Source: Henriciella pelagia
Lineage (GTDB): Bacteria > Pseudomonadota > Alphaproteobacteria > Caulobacterales > Hyphomonadaceae
DNA length: 64,000 nucleotides
NCBI RefSeq assembly: GCF_002088945.1
Contig: NZ_NCSU01000007.1
Span: forward strand, 496,001-560,000
Direction: 5' to 3'
In this document: positions 56,854 through 64,000 of the stretch, piece after piece
Layout of the letters: the number at the start of each line of letters is the position of its first letter
How positions within the stretch are numbered: position 1 is the first letter of the stretch
The notes under the pieces: generated by a model
Databases searched by the model: none
The model's input: the letters and a program-made list of their open reading frames with translations, nothing else
What the model was told of the DNA's origin: nothing
Position numbers and translations under genes: made by a program

Positions 56854-58130
56854 ACAGGGGCCCCGATCAGTTTCTTGCCGTCCTGAGCGACTATCCGCGC
56901 CAGAACCGGTCGTCCAGCCTCAAGCGTGTCAAAGCCTTCCAGTGCGACCTGGGAAAAGTCGCTGAGGCGGCCATTGGTTTGCTGTTCGACCAGAACTTCA
57001 AGCGTTCTGCCGACATGCAGCTCCAGATGCTTTGAAAGCGCATCCGCGCCGACCGCCCGCAGGCGCGCAGCCCGCTCCTTTATGAGGGTTTTTTGCAGCT
57101 GTGGCATCCGCGCAGCTGGCGTACCGGGGCGCGGGCTATAGGGAAAGACATGCAGGAAGGACAAGCCGCAATCCTCGACGAGGCGCACTGAGTTTTGGAA
57201 ATGCTCTTCGGTTTCTGTCGGGAATCCAGCGATGATGTCTGCGCCAAGCGCCATGTCCGGCCTGATCGAGCGCAGCGTGTGTGCGAGCTCTATTGCCTGC
57301 TCGCGTGAGTGCCGTCGCTTCATTCGCTTGAGGATGAGATTGTCGCCGTGTTGCAGGGACAGGTGCATGAAAGGCGCGAGGCGCGGTTCAGCCATGGTTT
57401 CGAACAGGGCGTCGTCAATCTCGATTGCATCGATGGATGAGATTCGCAGTTGCTTCAGCTCCGGCACCAGCTTGAGGATGCGCTGGACGAGATTGCCGAG
57501 CTGCGGCTGTCCGGGCAGGTCAGCGCCCCAGCTTGTAAGGTCGACCCCCGTCAGCACGATTTCATAGTGTCCGGTCTCGACAAGACGTCGGATCATCTGC
57601 ACGACTTCCCCCGCCGGAACCGAACGGGAATTGCCCCGGCCATAGGGGATGATGCAGAAGGTGCAGCGATGGTCGCAGCCATTCTGGACCTGCACATAGG
57701 CGCGCGCCCGGCCCTCCATGCCGTCAATCAGGTGGGCGGCGGTTTCCTTTACCGACATGATGTCGTTGACGAGGATCTTCTCCTCGCCATGGGTGATCGC
57801 ACGCCCGGCCCAGGTCTCGGCCTGCATCTTCTCATGGTTGCCGATGACGCGGTCGACTTCCGGCATGGCGGCAAACTCGCCAGGGTCGATCTGGGCTGCG
57901 CAGCCTGTCACGATAATTCGGGCGTCGGGATTGTCCTTCTTTGCCCGGCGGATCGTCTGGCGCGCGGTGCGCACAGCTTCGGAGGTTACGGCGCATGTGT
58001 TGACGATAATCGCATCATCTAGCCCTGCAGAATCTGCATGACCGCGCATCACCTCAGACTCATAAGAGTTGAGGCGGCAGCCTAGCGTGATGACCTGCGA
58101 GCGGGTCCGGGTGGGCGTTTCATCTGTCAT
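56850..58130 (-). CDS. mtaB: tRNA ms2t6A37 methylthiotransferase MtaB
   Basis: 426 aa radical-SAM methylthiotransferase. The N-terminal cluster domain has T-L-G-C-R-L-N-S-Y-E and N-T-C-A-V-T; radical SAM Cys are C-D-H-R-C-T-F-C. It thiomethylates t6A37 in ANN-decoding tRNAs. The C-R-L-N motif points to MtaB and not MiaB. Its 3' end overlaps ftsY by 4 bp and it lies 56 bp after dapF. Confidence 0.94.
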   Translation of the reverse strand: MTDETPTRTRSQVITLGCRLNSYESEVMRGHADSAGLDDAIIVNTCAVTSEAVRTARQTIRRAKKDNPDARIIVTGCAAQIDPGEFAAMPEVDRVIGNHEKMQAETWAGRAITHGEEKILVNDIMSVKETAAHLIDGMEGRARAYVQVQNGCDHRCTFCIIPYGRGNSRSVPAGEVVQMIRRLVETGHYEIVLTGVDLTSWGADLPGQPQLGNLVQRILKLVPELKQLRISSIDAIEIDDALFETMAEPRLAPFMHLSLQHGDNLILKRMKRRHSREQAIELAHTLRSIRPDMALGADIIAGFPTETEEHFQNSVRLVEDCGLSFLHVFPYSPRPGTPAARMPQLQKTLIKERAARLRAVGADALSKHLELHVGRTLEVLVEQQTNGRLSDFSQVALEGFDTLEAGRPVLARIVAQDGKKLIGAPV

Positions 58131-58186
58131 GACGGTGTTTCCGGGCGGATGTCGCGCCGAATGACCGAAAGATCAAGGGATGCGCC

Positions 58187-58996
58187 TCAGACCTCGAAGC
58201 TCATCTCCAGCTCGACGGGGCCGGTCATCAGAACGTGATCATCGGATTCCTGCCAATGAATGATGAGTTCGCCGCCATCGAGGATCAGTTTTGCGCGGCG
58301 TTCTGTCTTTCCCGCGCGGGCGGCGCAGACAAGCGCTGCACACGCGCCCGTGCCGCAGGCCTTGGTCAGTCCGGCGCCGCGTTCCCAGACCCGCAGGCGG
58401 ATCGTTTCGCGGTCAATGACCTGCGCAAAACCGACATTCACGCCTTCCGGGAAGAGCGGGTGCCACTCGACCAGCGGGCCAATATTCGGAATGTCATAGG
58501 CGTCCACGTCGTCAACAAAGAAGACAGCATGTGGATTGCCCATGGAGACCACGGCCGGTTTGGCAAGATAGGGCTTGTCCATCGGCCCAATACGGACGTC
58601 TACGCCGCGGACATCCATCTTCTCCGAGAGTGGAATATCTTCCCACCCCATCAGAGGCGAGCCCATGTCGATGGTGACGAGGCCGTTATCAGCCTTCTGA
58701 CCTTTCAGAACGCCGGCATTGGTGCGGATCTTGACCTGATCCTTCTGGGCCTCCGCCAGCAGGAGGTGCGCAACGGCGCGCGTACCGTTTCCGCAAGCGT
58801 CGACCTCCTCGCCGGAGGAATTCCAGATGCGCAGATAGGAATCGACCATGGTATCGCGTTCAATCGACATCACCTGGTCGGCCTGCATCTGCTCTGCAAT
58901 TGCGCGAATACGGTCTGCGTCCGGCGTGAACTTGCGGTCACGCGCGTCGAATATTGCGAACGCATTGCCCGCGCCGTTCATCTTCCACACCCTCAT
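58187..58996 (-). CDS. dapF: Diaminopimelate epimerase
   Basis: 269 aa from ATG 58996 (M-R-V-W-K-M-N-G-A-G-N). It interconverts LL- and meso-DAP. The two catalytic Cys are in D-A-C-G-N-G-T-R and K-A-C-G-T-G-A-C. Conserved N-P-H-A-V is seen. An upstream in-frame stretch to 59098 does not look like DapF. It supplies LysA (50.8 kb) and peptidoglycan. Confidence 0.96.
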   Translation of the reverse strand: MRVWKMNGAGNAFAIFDARDRKFTPDADRIRAIAEQMQADQVMSIERDTMVDSYLRIWNSSGEEVDACGNGTRAVAHLLLAEAQKDQVKIRTNAGVLKGQKADNGLVTIDMGSPLMGWEDIPLSEKMDVRGVDVRIGPMDKPYLAKPAVVSMGNPHAVFFVDDVDAYDIPNIGPLVEWHPLFPEGVNVGFAQVIDRETIRLRVWERGAGLTKACGTGACAALVCAARAGKTERRAKLILDGGELIIHWQESDDHVLMTGPVELEMSFEV

Positions 58997-59039
58997 GATG
59001 CGGAAGATAATGCAGGCATCGGCGGGACCAAAGGCAAAT

Positions 59040-59453
59040 CTATCGCGGAAGCCGGGAGGCGAGCACCCAGCCGGCCACCTGTGACATCGCGGCCACAATC
59101 AGAAGGATGTCCGCGACCGGATGACGCCAGAAGAGTGCGAGGACCGCAACACCGATGCAGATCCAGTTCACCCGGTTGTCGCTGATGAGATAACCGGCAG
59201 GGCGTCTCTGGGCTTCGATATAGGGCAGGGTCAAACCATGCCAGGTGCGGTTCATGTGCGGCGGGCCGAACACATCCTGAAGCTCCTTGGGATCTGTAAT
59301 GCCGGTGAGGCCGCACAAGGTGCGTGCATCGACCTGGCCAAGTTCAACCACCTGTTTCAGCGTCATCGTTCCGAGCATGCTGGCGATAGCCATCAGCACG
59401 GTCGCGATTGCGACGCTAAACAGGGCAAGCCCGTCGAGAAGGTTTGTCATCAT
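59040..59453 (-). CDS. Hypothetical membrane protein
   Basis: 137 aa. Three hydrophobic segments (about 8-30, 95-110, 112-130) with a soluble loop containing C-G-L-T-G-I-T-D-P-K-E-L. I do not recognise the family. It lies 6 bp after mch on the same strand, so it may be co-transcribed, with dapF following. Confidence 0.7.
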   Translation of the reverse strand: MMTNLLDGLALFSVAIATVLMAIASMLGTMTLKQVVELGQVDARTLCGLTGITDPKELQDVFGPPHMNRTWHGLTLPYIEAQRRPAGYLISDNRVNWICIGVAVLALFWRHPVADILLIVAAMSQVAGWVLASRLPR

Positions 59454-59459
59454 CGCAGG

Positions 59460-60494
59460 CTAGATGGGGATGGCCGCCCAGTAATCGAAGTCGAGAAGCA
59501 CATCGGGATGGTATTTTCCGTCTTTGCCCCTGAGCGGGAAGTCTGAGCACGGGTGATCTTTTGCAGCTACGAGGCGCAGGCGCAGGGCCCCGGTCTTCGA
59601 AGAAAGCTCGGCCTTGTCGAGGACTTCCGACCAGGCATAGATCGTGTCACCGGCAAAGAGCGGTCCGGTATGCGTGCCTGCATTGATGGCGAGCATCTGG
59701 GCGGCGCTTTCCAACCCGTTGAAAGAGAGGGCCCGCGCGATGGAGATCACCACGCCGCCATAAATGAGGCGCTTGCCGAATCGGCTCTCCTTCTGCGCAT
59801 GCGCATCGAAATGAACCTTGGCCGTGTTCTGGTAGAGGCGGGTTGCTGTCTGATGCTCGGCTTCTTCAACCGTCATGCCGTCGACATGGTCGATTTTCTC
59901 GCCGATCTCATAGTCGCCATAGCGCCATTCTGACCCTGCCAGCGCGTCGTCCCAGTTCGTGTAGTCGGGCGCGATGAGGTCAGATGAGGCAACGGCGTCG
60001 GGCAGGTCCGGCGCGCTGACATCGGGTGCGGGGCTGGCGGCGTCCTTCTTGTGGACCATGACCCATCGGACATAGGACAGAACGGTCTCGCCCCTCTGGT
60101 TCTCGCCGCGCGTGCGGACCCAGACAACGCCCGTCTTGCCGTTCGAGTTTTCCTTCACGCCGAGAACTTCTGACACCGCCTTCAGCGTATCGCCGGGGTA
60201 AACAGCCTTCAGGAACTTGCCATCGGCATAGCCAAGATTGGCGACGGCATTGAGCGAGATGTCCGGAACGGTCTTTCCGAACACGACATGAAAGGCGAGC
60301 AGCGGGTCGACCGGAAGAGCCGAAAATCCGTTCGCGGCGGCGAAGGTCTCGGCCGAATAAAGCGCGTGCCGGCTGCCGGTGAGGGCGCGGTAGAGCGAAA
60401 TATCTCCGGCGCTCACAGTCAGCGGCGTCGCATGGATGATCTCCATGCCCGGATTGAAGTCTTCGAAATAATTGCCCGGATTGGATTTCGTCAT
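59460..60494 (-). CDS. mch: Mesaconyl-CoA hydratase (MaoC-type double hot-dog)
   Basis: 344 aa from ATG 60494. Blocks F-E-D-F-N-P-G-M, F-H-V-V-F-G-K-T-V-P-D-I-S-L-N, A-V-Y-P-G-D-T-L and R-L-I-Y-G-G-V-V-I-S-I-A-R-A-L-S-F-N-G are typical of Rhodobacter-type Mch. It hydrates mesaconyl-C1-CoA to beta-methylmalyl-CoA in the ethylmalonyl-CoA pathway for acetyl-CoA assimilation. A malyl-CoA lyase/thioesterase-like gene lies 0.7 kb upstream. Confidence 0.9.
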   Translation of the reverse strand: MTKSNPGNYFEDFNPGMEIIHATPLTVSAGDISLYRALTGSRHALYSAETFAAANGFSALPVDPLLAFHVVFGKTVPDISLNAVANLGYADGKFLKAVYPGDTLKAVSEVLGVKENSNGKTGVVWVRTRGENQRGETVLSYVRWVMVHKKDAASPAPDVSAPDLPDAVASSDLIAPDYTNWDDALAGSEWRYGDYEIGEKIDHVDGMTVEEAEHQTATRLYQNTAKVHFDAHAQKESRFGKRLIYGGVVISIARALSFNGLESAAQMLAINAGTHTGPLFAGDTIYAWSEVLDKAELSSKTGALRLRLVAAKDHPCSDFPLRGKDGKYHPDVLLDFDYWAAIPI

Positions 60495-60547
60495 GCGGCC
60501 CTCGGTCTGATTTCGGGGCCGGCTTGGCAAAGTGTGAATGCGGGCCC

Positions 60548-60784
60548 CTAGGTTCTGAGCACCACCTGCACTGCCTCATCCTCTGAAATCAAGGCTGAAG
60601 CGCTTGGGTCATGGAAAAGAATGACCAGAAACGCTGTCATCAGGGTCATAGCGGCAAATTGCGCCTGAGGACGGCGGACAAGGTCACGGGCTCCCGCGCT
60701 GCCATAAGCGACGAGTTGGGGGCCGAAGAGAAAAGCAGCTGACAGCAGGAGCAGGCCGGCGGCAGTGAGAAGAAGGATCGACAT
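60548..60784 (-). CDS. Small hypothetical membrane protein
   Basis: 78 aa with two hydrophobic segments (about 3-28 and 45-60) and an acidic C-terminus (I-S-E-D-E-A-V-Q-V). I do not recognise the family. It sits between the ArsC-like gene and mch on the same strand. Confidence 0.6.
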   Translation of the reverse strand: MSILLLTAAGLLLLSAAFLFGPQLVAYGSAGARDLVRRPQAQFAAMTLMTAFLVILFHDPSASALISEDEAVQVVLRT

Positions 60785-60852
60785 GCCGCCTTATCTCACA
60801 AAGGCTTTTCAGCTCCGCTTAGCTTTTCGGTGAAATTTCACCGATCTGCGAG

Positions 60853-61200
60853 TTACCTGATTTCCAGCAGCTTCTCGATCGGACGGCCAAGCACAGCCCT
60901 GTTTCCATTGATGCCAATGGGGCGCTGGATGAGGCGAGGGTTCTCGACCATGGCCTCGTATAGCTTCTCGTCCGACAGATCGTCCGGAATCTCGAACTTC
61001 TTGGCGTCCTTGTCGCGAAGAAATTCGCGCGGGGAGGAAGCGCCCATCTTCCTGGCAATGTCCTTGAGCTCGTCCACGCTCAGCGCTTCGCCGGCGTTCA
61101 TGTATTTTCGGATTTCCGGCTCGACGCCATTCTCCTGCAGCAGGGCGAGACCGTTACGAGATGTGCTGCAGCCGGTGTGATGAAGAAGTTTGTACGTCAT
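60853..61200 (-). CDS. ArsC-family thioredoxin-fold protein
   Basis: 115 aa. The N-terminal H-T-G-C-S-T-S-R-N (Cys11) and the R-P-I and N-R-A-V-L-G-R-P segments match ArsC/YfgD proteins, where the Cys and three Arg bind oxyanion. No arsR or arsB is near, so arsenate reduction is not supported by context. Its start overlaps the upstream lyase stop (TGATG), so it is coupled to it. Confidence 0.88.
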   Translation of the reverse strand: MTYKLLHHTGCSTSRNGLALLQENGVEPEIRKYMNAGEALSVDELKDIARKMGASSPREFLRDKDAKKFEIPDDLSDEKLYEAMVENPRLIQRPIGINGNRAVLGRPIEKLLEIR

Positions 61201-62090
61201 CAGCCTGCCTCCATTTCCTTAATTGCGGCATCGACCTCGACGATGCGGCGGGCTTCCTCGAGGTGGAGCAGTTCGGTCATCTTGCCATTGACCTTGAGGA
61301 CACCTTTACCCGCATTGGCCGGGTCCGCGAAGGCGGCGATCACGTCGTGCGCCTGGGCGACATCAGCCTCGGCTGGTGCGAACACTTCATTGGTGATGGA
61401 GATCTGTGAGGGGTGGATCAGCGTCTTGCCATCAAAGCCGAGCAGACGACCCTGGCGTACCTCATTCTCAAGGCCTTCAGCATTCGAAATATCATTGTAG
61501 ACGCCATCAATCGCAAGAATGTCATAGGCTCGGGCGGCCGCCAGGGTCAGACCAAAGAAGGTCTGGAAAGCCAGACGGCTTGGATCATTCACCGCCCGTA
61601 GCTCCTTGGCGATGTCATTGGTGCCCATCACAAAGGCGGTAAGGCGTGTGCGTCCTGCGGCTTCGGCGATGTCCTTGATGTTCAGAATCGCCTTCGGCAT
61701 CTCGATCATGACCCAGAGCCCCAAATCTTCTGGTGCGCCCGCACGGCTCAGCGCATCGTCGAGGTGGTCAATGTCCCCACCATCGATGACTTTCGGCGCA
61801 AGGATCGCATCTGGCCCGGCGGCGACGGCGGCCTTCAGGTCATCCATGCCCCATTCTGTGTCGAGGCCGTTGATACGGATGACAACTTCGCGCTTGCCAT
61901 AACCGCCGGCTTTTACCGCGCCACATACGGTGTCGCGGGCCTCAGCCTTTGCGTCAGGGGCGACAGCATCTTCCAGGTCGAGGATGAGCGTGTCGGCAGC
62001 AAGTGTCTTTGCCTTCTCAAGCGCGCGTGGATTGGCGCCCGGCATGTAAAGGCAGGAGCGACGAGGTCTGTTCTGGGCTGTGGCAGTCAT
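61200..62090 (-). CDS. HpcH/HpaI-family CoA-ester lyase, malyl-CoA thioesterase/lyase type
   Basis: 296 aa. The N-terminal R-S-C-L-Y-M-P-G-A-N, then T-L-I-L-D-L-E-D-A-V (metal acidic residues), V-V-I-R-I-N-G, M-I-E-M-P and F-D-G-K-T-L-I-H-P-S-Q match the CitE-like family. Its style resembles Mcl2 (malyl-CoA thioesterase) more than Mcl1. With mch nearby it probably serves the ethylmalonyl-CoA route. Confidence 0.88.
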   Translation of the reverse strand: MTATAQNRPRRSCLYMPGANPRALEKAKTLAADTLILDLEDAVAPDAKAEARDTVCGAVKAGGYGKREVVIRINGLDTEWGMDDLKAAVAAGPDAILAPKVIDGGDIDHLDDALSRAGAPEDLGLWVMIEMPKAILNIKDIAEAAGRTRLTAFVMGTNDIAKELRAVNDPSRLAFQTFFGLTLAAARAYDILAIDGVYNDISNAEGLENEVRQGRLLGFDGKTLIHPSQISITNEVFAPAEADVAQAHDVIAAFADPANAGKGVLKVNGKMTELLHLEEARRIVEVDAAIKEMEAG

Positions 62091-62174
62091 ATTGTTTGGT
62101 CTCTCAAGCGTGGCTCGTGGCGCCTTCGATGGCGCGAGATCGCAATTGAGTCCAGTGCATCGGCCAATTTGCCG

Positions 62175-62672
62175 CTACCGCGTCGCCTCATTCAGAATGG
62201 CGGTCAGCGTCTCTTCGATACGCGCTGCCGGGGTCGTCTCTGGTGCCACCGCATACTGTCGCAGGACAGACGACACATCCTGGCGAATGACCTGCACGCC
62301 GCCATCCGTTTCGACGACAAGGATCTTCATCGGAAGTTCGATACCAAGGGCGGGATTGGCCTGCATGAGCGGCGTACCTGACGATGGGTTGCCGAAGACG
62401 AAGAGGGTTGATGGACCCAGTGTCAGGCCGGCACCTCGGGCGCCTTCGGCGTGGTCGATTTCGGCAAAAAGCGTCAGCGGGCGCGCTTCGATGGCGCCGC
62501 GGACCCTCGAAACCGTCTCGTCGAAACTGTGGGCGCTCTTCCTCGCGACTATGGCCTGGGGCGCCGCCTGCCCCGCGTTCGCGAATTTCGAAGGCGACCC
62601 GAATTCCGGTGTTGCCGAACATGCGGCTGCAATCGAGAGTGTGAGGAGGCTTGCAATCAGGGCAGGTTTCAT
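62175..62672 (-). CDS. DUF302-domain lipoprotein
   Basis: 165 aa. Signal with lipobox I-A-A-A-C-S (Cys18). The DUF302 domain has F-D-E-T-V-S-R-V-R, F-A-E-I-D-H-A, V-F-G-N-P and P-M-K-I-L-V. Function is unknown; related domains bind small ligands or metals. It lies 84 bp before the lyase gene on the same strand and is divergent from the serine hydrolase. Confidence 0.9.
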   Translation of the reverse strand: MKPALIASLLTLSIAAACSATPEFGSPSKFANAGQAAPQAIVARKSAHSFDETVSRVRGAIEARPLTLFAEIDHAEGARGAGLTLGPSTLFVFGNPSSGTPLMQANPALGIELPMKILVVETDGGVQVIRQDVSSVLRQYAVAPETTPAARIEETLTAILNEATR

Positions 62673-62737
62673 GGTGCGTCCTTCGGGGTGAAATGATCCT
62701 GGCCGTCAGGCTAACATGAAACAGGAGCCGGACTTCA

Positions 62738-63856
62738 ATGAGCGATATCAGCGGCCATGTGAGCGTCGGGTTCGAGCCTGTGCGCGATGTGTTTGAGGAA
62801 AATTTCGAGGCTGGAGAAGAGTTAGGGGCCGGGTTTGCGGTCATCCTGGACGGTGAAGTGATTGTCGACCTTCGCGGCGGCTATACCGATCGCAGAAAGG
62901 AGACGGCGTGGAGCGAAAAAACGCTCGTCCCCATCTATTCGACGACCAAGGGCATCAGCGCGCTCGTCCTCGCAAGCGTCATCGGCACACTTGAAAATGG
63001 CTATGACACACCGGTCAGCACTGTTTGGCCGGAATTCGCCGCGGCAGGAAAGCAGGACATCACGATCGGCCAGCTGGTGTCGCACCAGGCCGGTCTGCCG
63101 GGCTTTGCCGATCCGATCGACCCCGAACTCTGGCTGGACCCACCCGCGCTGGCCGCCGCGCTCGCAGATACGCCGCCCATGTGGGAGCCGGGCACGGCGC
63201 ATGGATACCACCCATCGACCTGGGGCTATATGGTGGGAGAAATCTTTGCGCGGATCGCAGAACGGAGTCTCGGGACGGCGCTGCGCGAGGATTTCTGCGA
63301 GCCTTCCGGCATCGATTTCCATATCGGCCTTCCGCCATCGGAACATGGCCGCGTCGCTGAGGTGCAGCGGCCAAAGGAATTGCCGCGCATGGGCGAGATC
63401 AACGCCTACAAGACCGCGGCCTTCCTCACCAAATGGTCGTCGCCGCGCCGCGTCGACAGTTTGTGGAGCGAGCTGGAATTGCCCCACGCCAATGGACACG
63501 GGACAGCGATGTCCGTCGCGCAGCTTTATGGCATCTACGCCAATGGTGGCCGACTTGGCGAAAAGCAGGTCATTCCGGAGGCATCCTTTGGCGCTCTGAC
63601 CCGGCGCCAGACGATGGGTCAGGACCTTGTGTTGCCGTTCGTGACGGAATTTGCCGCCGGGGTGATGCGAAACAATCTCGGCATTTACGGGCCGAATCCG
63701 GACACGCTCGCCCATTCCGGCTGGGGCGGGTCGCTGGCGCTCGGAGATCCGGCGCGGTCGCTGTCGGCCGCTTATGTAATGAACCGCCAGTCCAGCTACC
63801 TGCAGGGCGACCCGCGTGCGCGGCGGCTGGTTGATGCCCTTTATGGATGCCTATAA
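62738..63856 (+). CDS. Class C beta-lactamase-like serine hydrolase (EstB type)
   Basis: 372 aa without a clear signal peptide. The nucleophile block is Y-S-T-T-K-G (S-x-x-K). A Y-H-P-S block stands where the family has Y-x-N/S, and H-S-G-W-G-G stands in place of K-T-G. Such proteins are usually esterases or peptidases of the cytoplasm and not beta-lactamases. It is the last full gene in the window. Confidence 0.92.
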   Translation: MSDISGHVSVGFEPVRDVFEENFEAGEELGAGFAVILDGEVIVDLRGGYTDRRKETAWSEKTLVPIYSTTKGISALVLASVIGTLENGYDTPVSTVWPEFAAAGKQDITIGQLVSHQAGLPGFADPIDPELWLDPPALAAALADTPPMWEPGTAHGYHPSTWGYMVGEIFARIAERSLGTALREDFCEPSGIDFHIGLPPSEHGRVAEVQRPKELPRMGEINAYKTAAFLTKWSSPRRVDSLWSELELPHANGHGTAMSVAQLYGIYANGGRLGEKQVIPEASFGALTRRQTMGQDLVLPFVTEFAAGVMRNNLGIYGPNPDTLAHSGWGGSLALGDPARSLSAAYVMNRQSSYLQGDPRARRLVDALYGCL

Positions 63857-63984
63857 ACCGCCCGTCCTTGACAGTGCGGAGCGGCCTCCTGCCGTTTTGG
63901 TTTATGGAAAATGAATTTCCACACGTTCCAGATGGCCGCTTGTGAAAAGCGAGTCAGGTTGAAAAATTTCGCTTGATACGCGAG
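63857..63984. other. Short non-coding tail before the right-edge promoter
   Basis: No convincing gene or hairpin is seen. The stretch lies between the hydrolase stop and a sigma-54-type promoter and may hold upstream activator sites. Confidence 0.4.
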
Positions 63985-64000
63985 CTGGCACGCGCTTTGC
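63985..64000 (+). promoter_or_regulatory. Sigma-54-type (-24/-12) promoter at the window edge
   Basis: C-TGGCACG-CGCT-TTGC fits YTGGCACGRNNNTTGCW at every fixed position seen, with one mismatch at R. The invariant GG and GC are correctly spaced. The target gene is outside the window to the right. Confidence 0.65.

Noticed and set aside
60853-61200. Arsenic-resistance locus
   Set aside because: Only an ArsC-like gene is present; no arsR, arsB or acr3 is nearby.
62738-63856. Antibiotic-resistance beta-lactamase
   Set aside because: No clear signal peptide and an H-S-G motif in place of K-T-G point to an EstB-type esterase or peptidase.
1-64000. Mobile island or prophage in the window
   Set aside because: I saw no integrase, transposase, tRNA-linked direct repeats or stretch of clearly different base use; insertions noted are single genes.

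Overview
The window reads as a contiguous stretch of alphaproteobacterial chromosome, most likely from a stalked or dimorphic marine lineage near Hyphomonadaceae/Caulobacterales. The reasons are: the order secB-dnaQ-coaE-aroE-maf-ppsR-[oriC]-hemE-hemJ-rho-mnmE-mnmG-rsmG-parA-parB-holA-lptE-leuS; an origin-like gap with a perfect CtrA motif; parS sites beside parAB; an alphaproteobacterial cobS/cobT pair; a NtrZ-like protein; and ethylmalonyl-CoA pathway genes. GC is fairly high, coding density is very high and gene overlaps are common. I saw no tRNA, rRNA, insertion sequence, prophage or CRISPR array.

Layout. 1-0.94 kb: a truncated atypical SDR gene divergent from a HxlR regulator around a small palindrome. 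0.93-9.75 kb: hslUV protease, a GGDEF/EAL protein, and histidine genes hisB, hisH, hisA, hisF and hisE, interrupted by an inverted M20 amidohydrolase. 9.75-12.9 kb: Smr, MltA, GST and Tim44-like genes. 13-17.05 kb: secB, then a tightly coupled chain ppsR-maf-aroE-coaE-dnaQ. 17.06-17.41 kb: predicted chromosome origin. 17.4-26 kb: hemE, hemJ, rho, mnmE, mnmG, rsmG, parA and parB, with six parS-like sites. 26-30 kb: holA, lptE, leuS. 30-36.6 kb: envelope and housekeeping genes (DUF3576 lipoprotein, porin, NtrZ-like protein, ThiE-like, YggS, L,D-transpeptidase, OmpR-type regulator, exonuclease III, DUF3108). 36.7-45.8 kb: rpmB with a clear terminator, a lipoprotein amidohydrolase, then cobS and cobT separated by an inverted 1220-codon gene for a secreted Het-C/zinc-phospholipase-C-like protein. 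45.8-49.1 kb: esterase-like lipoprotein, a PKHD dioxygenase divergent from a GE-rich lipoprotein around a Fur-box-like site, and a TlpA-type thioredoxin. 49.1-54.7 kb: argH, LptM-like lipoprotein, lysA and a DUF4175 protein. 54.7-62.7 kb: a long minus-strand run with fthC, ftsY, mtaB, dapF, mesaconyl-CoA hydratase, an ArsC-like protein and a malyl-CoA lyase/thioesterase-like enzyme. 62.7-64 kb: a serine hydrolase and, at the very edge, a sigma-54-type promoter for a gene outside the window.

How it fits together. The centre of the window is the replication and segregation hub: the origin is flanked by the usual hemE and ppsR genes, and parS sites within about 6.5 kb serve the ParA/ParB system encoded here. 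Most other genes are core metabolism (His, Arg, Lys, haem, shikimate, CoA, folate), translation and secretion (LeuRS, L28, SecB, FtsY, Rho, MnmE/G, MtaB) and envelope upkeep (LptE, MltA, L,D-transpeptidase, porin). The less ordinary parts are the Het-C-like secreted protein, the iron-linked divergent pair near 47.6 kb, an orphan coding-like segment near 5.6 kb, the 11-bp periodic repeat near 54.67 kb, and many tail-to-tail gene pairs that share stop codons.
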